Positions 40,649-46,707 of a stretch of DNA of 46,707 nucleotides are shown piece after piece. Where the stretch lies: positions 1-46,707 of the forward strand of contig CANPFR010000012.1 in assembly GCA_947573445.1 (NCBI GenBank). Direction: 5' to 3'. A program made the position numbers and the translations under genes. Source of the stretch: an uncultured Clostridia bacterium (GTDB lineage Bacteria; Bacillota; Clostridia; TANB77; CAG-508). Under the pieces are notes generated by a model that was not told the DNA's origin, searched no databases, and worked only from the letters and a program-made list of their open reading frames with translations. Each line of letters opens with the position of its first letter. The stretch's first letter is position 1.

Positions 40649-41914
40649 TTATTTTGATTTTACAATAGAAACAACTTGCTTTTCAGGTTTAAAAACATCA
40701 TTTAAAATTTGCATGGTATAAGATTTGTCCAAATTTTTAAATTCTTCAAAGTAATCCAATGGATTGATTTCTCGAAAATAATTCTGGATAAAACTTGTTG
40801 CAACAGCTCCCACATCATTGTAACTTTTCACATATTCTCCATATAGTTTTTTCTTAATTCTGTCAAAAACATCGTCTTGGATACCGTTTTTCTTAAGTGT
40901 TTCAATTCCTGTTTCGATTTTTTGAATCACTTGGTCATATTTTTCGCTTTGACCTTGTATCAAAATATGAGAATAGGTTTTGCTATTTTCATAAATAAAA
41001 GTTGGCTCACTTTGCAACAATCCTTCCTCATACAAGGATTGATACAGTTCTGAGCTATCTCCTATCAGAATGTTAAACAAAATATCTAACGCTAAATCTT
41101 TTTTTATTTGGTTTTCACAAGTAATTTCATCTTTGTATCCTATCATAAATAGTGGCATACTGATGTTCATTTTGGCTTCTTCTCTTTTTTTGACAATTTG
41201 CTCAGGTTCCTCTTCATAAAGCCTTTTGACTGTTTGGTTAGTATTTTTTAAGGTCATCCTTTTTTCAATTTCCTGTATGACTTGCTCTGGCTCAAAATCC
41301 CCACAGACTACAATGGCCATATTATCTGGCGTATAAAACGCATGATACGTTTCATATAATTTATCTTTTGTAATTTCTGCTATGGTCTCTTTGGTTCCTG
41401 CTACATCAATGTTGATTGGGTTGTTGTGATACATAGCCTTAATCGCATTCATATAAACTTTCCAATCTGGATAATCATCATACATCATGATTTCCTGTTC
41501 AATAATACCACGTTCTTTTTCTACATTTTCAACTGTAAAATAAGGATTTTGAACATAATTCATAAATTCATCCAAAGCCTCAAAAAATTTGTTGTTGTTA
41601 TCTTCAAAAAGATAAGCTGTATGATTGTTGGTTGTATAAGCATTAGCATTAACGCCTAAGCTCGATAACACATCTAAGCTATTGGTTCCATTTTCTTGTT
41701 CAAAAAGTTTATGTTCCATATAATGAGCAATACCATCTGGTACTTGAATTTCCTTCTCATTTACCTTAAATCGATGATCAATCGAACCATATTTTATCCC
41801 CCAAATAATATACTTTTTCTGTGTTTTTTTAGGAATTATGATAAGCTTGATTCCATTGGATAATTTTTGCGTATATATTTTCTCTTGAATTTGACTGTTT
41901 TCAATTGTTTGCAT
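40649..41914 (-). CDS. M16 family zinc peptidase (YmfH-like)
   Basis: This encodes 421 residues. The inverted zinc motif HxxEH is present as HYMEH in PDGIAHYMEHKLFEQENG, with the distal Glu in the GIIEQEIMMYDDYPDW region. The DNMAIVVCGDFEPEQV block is typical of the family. The partner gene just upstream codes for an M16 protein without the zinc motif, so the two probably form an active heterodimer like processing peptidases. In B. subtilis ymfF-ymfH occur together near albF-like genes; the substrate is not known. The gap to the partner is 12 bases. The frame is intact and has no in-frame CGG. Confidence 0.9.
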   Translation of the reverse strand: MQTIENSQIQEKIYTQKLSNGIKLIIIPKKTQKKYIIWGIKYGSIDHRFKVNEKEIQVPDGIAHYMEHKLFEQENGTNSLDVLSSLGVNANAYTTNNHTAYLFEDNNNKFFEALDEFMNYVQNPYFTVENVEKERGIIEQEIMMYDDYPDWKVYMNAIKAMYHNNPINIDVAGTKETIAEITKDKLYETYHAFYTPDNMAIVVCGDFEPEQVIQEIEKRMTLKNTNQTVKRLYEEEPEQIVKKREEAKMNISMPLFMIGYKDEITCENQIKKDLALDILFNILIGDSSELYQSLYEEGLLQSEPTFIYENSKTYSHILIQGQSEKYDQVIQKIETGIETLKKNGIQDDVFDRIKKKLYGEYVKSYNDVGAVATSFIQNYFREINPLDYFEEFKNLDKSYTMQILNDVFKPEKQVVSIVKSK

Positions 41915-41926
41915 GATTTTTCCTCC

Positions 41927-43204
41927 TTAATTTTTTAGGAAATAAATGGTGTTAATTTTAACACTGTTCGCAATTTCTATGATATCTTCACGGGTAATTT
42001 CTTCAATATTGGTAAGATATTCTTCAATGCTTGTGTTGGTCTTGGAAATTTCTTGACCAATATAATAAACAATTCCCGTATCTTGTTCTGTTTCAATGGC
42101 TACAATCCCCGATTTGACATATTCTTTCGCTGCTGCAAAATCTTCATCTGAAAATTCGCCTTTTTTCATAATTTCTAGTTGAGCTTTGATAAGTTCTACC
42201 GCTTTTTCAAAATTGGGAATTTCAATTCCAGCTCGAATAAAAATATTGCCTTTTTGTTTGACATACACACTCTTAATCGAATAAGCTAAACTTTCTTTTT
42301 CTCTCACATTTTGGAATAATAGCGAATTAGCCCCACTCCCCAAAATAATGTTATAAAGCAAAGTTTTGAATTGCAATTTATCACACTTGGCTCCGACATC
42401 CATTCCAATTACTAGCTTTCCTTGTGTAACATCCATTTGTTCTATCACTTCATTTTGGTTTTCTGGTATGTCTTTTGATTCTGTGAATTCATTATTTAAA
42501 ATATAATTTTCGATTCTTGGACGTAACTTTTGAATATTTTCATTGTTTAAGATACTATTTTTTAGATTCTCTTCCTCAAAATCGCCTGAAATAAATAAAT
42601 CAATTTTTGAATTTTGGATTAAATTGTTGTAATATTCTGTTAAATTAGCCACTGTTATATTGTCTAAATCTTCCAAATAGCCATATTTATATAACCCAAA
42701 TCCGGTGTCTCCATACATTTTGGAAATACAAGTTTCGTAGGCATACAAATCCTTATCATCAATTTTACTTTTGATGATTTTGGCTAGATTTTCTTTTTCT
42801 AATTTTAGATATTCTTCCTTAAATGTTCCATTCTCAAGTAATGGATTACAAACGATGTCTAGTAAAATATTCATTGTACTTTTTAGAATTTCTTCGTTGT
42901 TTAACGCAAATTTATCATGAATGGAATCCATGTAAAATCGCAAGATTTGGTTATCTCCATATTTATCAATTCCACATTCAAATGCTGCACCATATAAATT
43001 TTCTAGTTCTTTGCTTAAATCAAGTTGAGTCTTAAAGTTAGCTGTGCCACGTCTTAACATACTCACAATGAGTGCATTTTTCGTAACATTCTCTCTCGTC
43101 AATGGAACTGTGATGATACAGGATATCATATTGGTTTTAAACAAATCTGTTTTGATAAAATGGGCTTTTATTCCCTGTTTTATTTCAAAATCTCTTTTTT
43201 CCAT
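41927..43204 (-). CDS. M16 family peptidase-like partner, catalytically inactive (YmfF-like)
   Basis: This encodes 425 residues. It has the M16 fold pattern (ALIVSMLRRGTANFKTQLDLSKELENLYGAAFECG, DLFISGDFEEENL and GSGANSLLFQNVREKESLAYSI) but no HxxEH at the place where the zinc site should be. YmfF-type proteins are like this and pair with an active YmfH. ATG at 43204 follows CAAGGAGAATTTTTAA. With the gene at 40649-41914 it makes a two-gene operon. The Arg-Glu-Lys-Glu segment near 300 is the R-Y pair area that binds substrates in this family. Confidence 0.88.
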   Translation of the reverse strand: MEKRDFEIKQGIKAHFIKTDLFKTNMISCIITVPLTRENVTKNALIVSMLRRGTANFKTQLDLSKELENLYGAAFECGIDKYGDNQILRFYMDSIHDKFALNNEEILKSTMNILLDIVCNPLLENGTFKEEYLKLEKENLAKIIKSKIDDKDLYAYETCISKMYGDTGFGLYKYGYLEDLDNITVANLTEYYNNLIQNSKIDLFISGDFEEENLKNSILNNENIQKLRPRIENYILNNEFTESKDIPENQNEVIEQMDVTQGKLVIGMDVGAKCDKLQFKTLLYNIILGSGANSLLFQNVREKESLAYSIKSVYVKQKGNIFIRAGIEIPNFEKAVELIKAQLEIMKKGEFSDEDFAAAKEYVKSGIVAIETEQDTGIVYYIGQEISKTNTSIEEYLTNIEEITREDIIEIANSVKINTIYFLKN

Positions 43205-43267
43205 TTAAAAATTCTCCTTGTCTTCCTTATTATTTTACCATTTTTAAAATTTATGCATATTTGTAAT

Positions 43268-43468
43268 TTAATCCATTAAAAAATCCAAAATATTCATTCC
43301 TACTGATGTTTCTGATTTGTATAATTCTGTGTATCCACATTTGGTACACGTGATTGTGATAAATTTTTTATTTTGTACATCAAATATTTTTGAAAAATTA
43401 CCTCCTGTCGTCTGTATTTGATCTTTTTGAAATTCTGTATTTTCACATTTCATACATTTCCATTCCAT
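43268..43468 (-). CDS. Small zinc-ribbon protein, 66 residues
   Basis: Four cysteines in two knuckles, CMKCENTEF and CTKCGYTELY, form a zinc ribbon; between them is GGNFSKIFDVQNKKFITITC. The pattern is that of small nucleic-acid-binding-like proteins (YpzJ type, COG3478) common in Firmicutes. AGAAGGGAGAGAAGAAAA precedes the ATG. The target is not known. It lies between the M16 pair and a small secreted-type protein, on the same strand. Confidence 0.78.
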   Translation of the reverse strand: MEWKCMKCENTEFQKDQIQTTGGNFSKIFDVQNKKFITITCTKCGYTELYKSETSVGMNILDFLMD

Positions 43469-43538
43469 TTTTCTTCTCTCCCTTCTTTTTATTTTACTTC
43501 AATAAGCTCCATTTCCTCTAAAATGGGCATAATAGATG

Positions 43539-43943
43539 TTATATACGTTCTTCCTGTTTCGTTGGTTTCTCCCATTGATTTTGTGCATTTTTTTGCAAAA
43601 CCAAATCATATCTATCATCCCCTTTATAAAAATAAATTTCTTGACAATCTGGCTCTACTTCCAATTCAAATTCATTTTTACTATGAATTGCATTATTTAA
43701 TCCAAAAGTCTCATAAAACGTAACATATTGATGTTGCCCCTCTTGTTTGACATGACAATCTTTAACATATCCCATGCTACTTGAAACAGCAATCTTTAAT
43801 TTAAGACGTTTTCCCTCCTGCAACACTTCATAATCACTCAAAAAAACATCTGTCCTTTTGGGACCAACTCCCCAAAATAAAAGACCTGAATATAAGATGA
43901 TTAGACAGATAACAATTATTAAAACTTTTTTCCATAATTTCAT
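43539..43943 (-). CDS. Unknown 134-residue membrane-anchored protein
   Basis: The ATG at 43943 follows AAAGGAAAAAGAAA; a longer start at 44003 lacks a site. A signal anchor (about 5-22) is followed by a beta-rich outside domain with GVGPKRTDVFLSDYEVLQEGKRLKLKIAVSSSMGYVKDC and FELEVEPDCQEIYFYKGDDRYDLVLQK. Two cysteines (in KDCHV and PDCQE) could form a disulfide. I do not recognise a named family. It follows the HAAS-FtsW fusion gene by 82 bases on the same strand and may belong to the PadR-controlled unit. Confidence 0.65.
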   Translation of the reverse strand: MKLWKKVLIIVICLIILYSGLLFWGVGPKRTDVFLSDYEVLQEGKRLKLKIAVSSSMGYVKDCHVKQEGQHQYVTFYETFGLNNAIHSKNEFELEVEPDCQEIYFYKGDDRYDLVLQKNAQNQWEKPTKQEERI

Positions 43944-44025
43944 TTTTCTTTTTCCTTTATGATTTAATAATTTTATTCTATCAAAAAAGCAAGTAGTTTT
44001 CAACTACTTACTTTTAAAAAATTTC

Positions 44026-45378
44026 TTAATTTTCCTCCATTGTTTTTTTCATATAAATGAGTAAATCCTTTTTACGATACACCGATAAAACCAATGCTAA
44101 ACTAAACATATTTACTAGCAAATTCCCATTCCCATAAGAGATAAATGGAATGTTAAAATCAGATTTCATTCCTAAATTGAAATTCATCAATAAATTGAAA
44201 ATACTTTGTAAAATAAATAAACTCGAAATTCCAACAATGATTAATTTTCCAGTCATGTCCTTTATTTGGATAGCATTTAACATTAGTTTGATACTAAAAG
44301 TCACAATCATTGCAACCATTGCCAAAGCTGGTATCCACCCATAATGTGCTAAAATGGTTAAAAACGCAAAATTCGTTCCTTCATCAAACATTGGTAAAGC
44401 ATCGCTCATATCGTCTGCTTTCCCAAATGGATTAGCAGACTCAAGAACTATCTTCTGATTCATCCCAATCCATCCCCCACCTGCAGGATCTCGTTCTGGA
44501 TGAAAGGAAGTAATTATTCTTTGAATTGGCATCCTATCCATAAAAATAATACCAAACAAAATTCCCATTAATAATGGAATTCCCCATAAAACCATAAGTG
44601 GTTTTATTTTGTTTCTTCTATCTGCTAATAATTTTACAGTACCCATCACCAAATACGTAATTCCTAAAACAATCATTGATGTCATGGCTGGCATGAATAG
44701 AAGTAATGTTAATGAAAGCCCACAAAGTAAAATGATTTTAAAAACATCTTTATTGATTTTAACTTCTTTCTTTTCCGAAAATATGAATGTGAAATATGAT
44801 TCCTTTTTTATGTTCTGCAAAAATCCTATCATAGCTAATACATACAGTGGAACAACTAATATGGAGATTGGTATGGAAAATCCTGCTATAGAAAGCCAAC
44901 TATTTACCCCATTTACACTTATGCCAAATTTCAGTGTAATAAGCATCAAACCCGTGGCTAATAAATATAAATACATTGCATTTTTTAGAATTTTTCGATA
45001 ATCCCAAAAATAAATCAAACTACTCCCTATCATTCCAAAAATTAAGGTATAGCCATATTTTAAAAAGATACCATCGACTCTATTCATTGTATTCCCTTTG
45101 ATCCATAATACTAAAACCCCAAAACACATCAGAAAAATAGCATTTATTAGCAATTTCCAATCCAGTTTTGGACGGTGAATTTGATTTAACTTTTTTCCAA
45201 TTTCTTCAGCCTTTCCCATTTGCTTGATGGCATTCTCTTCGGCTTGTTCATCTGACATACCTTTTTCTTTATAATTCTCCTTTGCCTCAAGCAAATGACT
45301 TTCCATTTCTTTTGCAATTTCTTCACAAATTGGTTTATACTTAATTTGCTCAAGCATACAATTCAAAAATTCTTTCAT
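44026..45378 (-). CDS. HAAS domain fused to FtsW/RodA/SpoVE-type membrane protein
   Basis: The N-terminal 70 residues (MKEFLNCMLEQIKYKPICEEIAKEMESHLLEAKENY, then GMSDEQAEENAIKQMGKAEEIGKKLN) form a HAAS-type helical domain, which is typical of genes next to PadR regulators. The rest (380 residues) has about ten membrane segments with FGISVNGVNSWLSIAGFSIP and an ESANPFGKAD...NFAFLTILAHYGW block like the SEDS family of peptidoglycan polymerases. The ATG at 45378 is 14 bases from AGGAGG; a TTG at 45384 is also possible. Its start overlaps the end of the PadR gene by 29 bases, so they are coupled. A stress-induced wall enzyme under PadR control is a fair inference. Confidence 0.82.
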   Translation of the reverse strand: MKEFLNCMLEQIKYKPICEEIAKEMESHLLEAKENYKEKGMSDEQAEENAIKQMGKAEEIGKKLNQIHRPKLDWKLLINAIFLMCFGVLVLWIKGNTMNRVDGIFLKYGYTLIFGMIGSSLIYFWDYRKILKNAMYLYLLATGLMLITLKFGISVNGVNSWLSIAGFSIPISILVVPLYVLAMIGFLQNIKKESYFTFIFSEKKEVKINKDVFKIILLCGLSLTLLLFMPAMTSMIVLGITYLVMGTVKLLADRRNKIKPLMVLWGIPLLMGILFGIIFMDRMPIQRIITSFHPERDPAGGGWIGMNQKIVLESANPFGKADDMSDALPMFDEGTNFAFLTILAHYGWIPALAMVAMIVTFSIKLMLNAIQIKDMTGKLIIVGISSLFILQSIFNLLMNFNLGMKSDFNIPFISYGNGNLLVNMFSLALVLSVYRKKDLLIYMKKTMEEN

Positions 45379-45712
45379 TCGCAAACAAAACACCTCCTAA
45401 TACTTTATCCATTCCACTTTTAAATAGATTCCACTCTTCTTTTTGACTTCTCAAATGAGATTTTCCTTTTTCTGTAATTGTGTAATACTTTCTCTTTTTG
45501 GCGGTAGATTCATCCCAATATGAAGAAATCAAACTTTTCTCTTCCAATGAATGCAAAATTGGATACAAAGTTCCCTCTTTGAGCTCAAAAACATCCTCCG
45601 ATTTTTCATGTAAACGCTTAATCATTTGATAACCATACATATTTTCTTCACTCAACAGCTCCAAAATCAGCATCGTCGTACTTCCTTTTAATAATTCTTT
45701 GTTAATTTTCAT
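45350..45712 (-). CDS. PadR family transcriptional regulator
   Basis: This encodes 120 residues. The winged helix is clear: LKGSTTMLILELLSEENMYGYQMIKRLHEKSEDVFELKEGTLYPILHSLEEKSLISSYW, then KKRKYYTITEKGKSHLRSQKEEWNLF. The E-G-T-L-Y-P-I-L-H and Y-x-I-T-E-K-G motifs are diagnostic. PadR dimers repress their own operon and release it on binding an effector. The stop codon is TGA (45352-45350), inside the next gene's start. AGGAGGG is 7 bases before the ATG. A good promoter with an overlapping inverted repeat lies upstream, likely its own operator. Confidence 0.95.
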   Translation of the reverse strand: MKINKELLKGSTTMLILELLSEENMYGYQMIKRLHEKSEDVFELKEGTLYPILHSLEEKSLISSYWDESTAKKRKYYTITEKGKSHLRSQKEEWNLFKSGMDKVLGGVLFANERIFELYA

Positions 45713-45728
45713 TTTTCCCTCCTTTTTG

Positions 45729-45749
45729 ATACATCGGTATTCGATATAT
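45729..45749. promoter_or_regulatory. Candidate PadR operator
   Basis: ATACATCG-GTATT-CGATATAT is an imperfect inverted repeat between the -10 of the padR promoter and the padR start. It fits autoregulation. Confidence 0.6.
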
Positions 45750-45754
45750 TTTAC

Positions 45755-45783
45755 ATTGTATATCTATGCATTAGAAATGTCAA
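45755..45783 (-). promoter_or_regulatory. padR promoter
   Basis: On the minus strand: TTGACA (45783-45778), 17 bases, TACAAT (45760-45755). Confidence 0.78.
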
Positions 45784-45805
45784 GTTATTTTTTGAAAAAA
45801 ATGAC

Positions 45806-45849
45806 AAAAAAGCAATGAAATGGCTAAATTAGCCATTCCATTGCTTTTT
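45806..45849. terminator. Bidirectional terminator before the partial surface gene
   Basis: AAAAAGCAATG-A-AATGGCTAA pairs with TTAGCCATT-C-CATTGCTTTTT. T-runs lie on both strands. It ends the minus-strand gene at 45882. Confidence 0.9.
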
Positions 45850-45881
45850 TCGTATAAATTTATCCCTCCAGATACATTTAT

Positions 45882-46707
45882 TTAAACAGAATAACCTAGT
45901 ACTGTACGAAAGCCATAATATTCGTAACCTGTGCTAGCTCCACCATCATGGCCAGCTACACAAAATATACCTGCACCGCTATCATTAATACAACAACCAC
46001 CATACATTGAAAATATTAGTACTGTAGAAAATTCAAAAGAGTAATCACCAAACCAACTCCTTGAATCTACTCTCATTTCCTTTATTCCATCTCCTATTTT
46101 CGATATTTGAAATATTTTATTTGTAAAATCATTTGCATTCATTCCATTTGTATACTTTGTAATATATTTTGTACTAATATAGTTTCCTTCTTCATCTTTT
46201 GCTTCTTTTGTCATATTTAATCCATAACTTGAATTTGCTATATAGGTTTCCTTGCCTTTTTCGTCAAATACTGCAGTATATTCCCATGCTCCACCAGACA
46301 TATCATAAATTCCATACACATTTCCTGTTGTACTTGCCTTTGCCCCTGTTGTGGTATTATATGCATTTACAATTCCCGAAACACTTGTAGCACCAATACT
46401 TCCTCCTCCATTTCCTATCATAAAATTACTACTATTATTAATATCAATTTCATATCCATTTCTTCCAAATTGACTATGTGTCAAATAGGCTATCGCACCC
46501 CATTCGCTGTTTTTCATTAAATGACTTTCTTTATCTCTATCATAATCAAACGAATTTGTATACATATCTCCAATGTTGATACCTCTCCAACTTGAAACAT
46601 TTGGTTTACTTACTGGCTTACTATTTTGTTGGCTCATTTCGTATTTAGCCATCCAAAATCCACTTAAATCACTATCCCAGCCGCCTCGGGCATAGTTTTC
46701 TAGACCT
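45882..46707 (-). CDS. Surface protein C-terminal part (SUMF/FGE-like, pilin-associated type), 5' end outside window
   Basis: The frame is open to the window edge. The visible 274 residues begin GLENYARGGWDSDLSGFWMAKYEMS and end GFRTVLGYSV. SWRGINIGDMYTNSFDYDRDKESHLMKNSEWGAIAYL, GNVYGIYDMSGGAWEYTAVF and the closing GFRTVL are like the formylglycine-generating-enzyme/SUMF1-type fold seen at the C-terminus of long prepilin-like surface proteins of gut Clostridia, in which it is a binding or structural domain rather than an enzyme. The expected N-terminal prepilin leader lies outside the window. A strong terminator follows. Its relation to the LRR pilin-like pair here is only by type. Confidence 0.72.
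   Translation of the reverse strand, partial: GLENYARGGWDSDLSGFWMAKYEMSQQNSKPVSKPNVSSWRGINIGDMYTNSFDYDRDKESHLMKNSEWGAIAYLTHSQFGRNGYEIDINNSSNFMIGNGGGSIGATSVSGIVNAYNTTTGAKASTTGNVYGIYDMSGGAWEYTAVFDEKGKETYIANSSYGLNMTKEAKDEEGNYISTKYITKYTNGMNANDFTNKIFQISKIGDGIKEMRVDSRSWFGDYSFEFSTVLIFSMYGGCCINDSGAGIFCVAGHDGGASTGYEYYGFRTVLGYSV

Overview
The window is AT-rich DNA from a spore-forming anaerobic member of the Firmicutes (Clostridia-like). It carries spoVAC-AD-AE, cotJABC, a SpoIVFA/SpoIVFB-type pair, sigG, ylmC, a pdaA-like deacetylase and a Spo0E-like gene, together with an oxygen-sensitive pyruvate formate-lyase system (pflB-pflA) and DapL, which implies meso-diaminopimelate peptidoglycan. Promoters are close to the sigma-A consensus (TTGACA-17-TATAAT, often with TGG before the -10), and ribosome binding sites are strong GGAGG types.

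Layout: 1-2770 is a spoVA operon plus a DUF421 gene. 2773-4489 holds a Ca2+/cation antiporter and a GT51 transglycosylase. 4614-8025 holds pflB and pflA, with two promoters and a nested RNA structure between the genes. 8039-12522 holds a small protein, a YibE/F and anchored-protein pair, and gltX with DUF951. 12523-16848 holds a 55-residue membrane peptide, a phosphoesterase, rnj (RNase J) and a DUF6075-like gene. 17023-23480 is a cotJABC operon whose cotJC gene is split by a 5,299-bp serine-recombinase element. 23590-25782 holds a broken small gene, rarA and ruvA. 26132-28805 holds two pilin-like leucine-rich-repeat paralogs. 29386-32630 holds spoIVFB, spoIVFA, a small membrane protein, ylmC and sigG. 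32893-36075 holds two unknown genes, dapL and a type III toxin-antitoxin (toxN plus a three-repeat toxI RNA). 36494-46707 holds murE, an M50-like gene, pdaA, a Spo0E-like gene, lgt, two M16 peptidases, small genes, a PadR regulator with a HAAS-FtsW fusion, and a partial surface-protein gene.

Two observations stand out. (1) Six genes, four of them usually essential or near-essential (rnj, sigG, murE twice, gltX, rarA and an LRR gene), are broken by +1 frameshifts. All eight shifts have the same form: one extra C directly before a GGN glycine codon, so that the codon met in frame is CGG. Skipping that C restores the conserved protein every time. In the other conserved genes I found no in-frame CGG used as arginine. 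This looks like tolerated or programmed +1 frameshifting at CGG rather than random error. Seven unshifted in-frame CGG codons occur, all in four poorly conserved genes. (2) The element in cotJC has recombinase-type ends that share an AAGAA core. Precise excision would rejoin a 226-codon cotJC in frame, as in skin-type sporulation elements, and the rejoined ends predict a nearly palindromic 48-bp attP.

I saw no rRNA, tRNA or CRISPR array.
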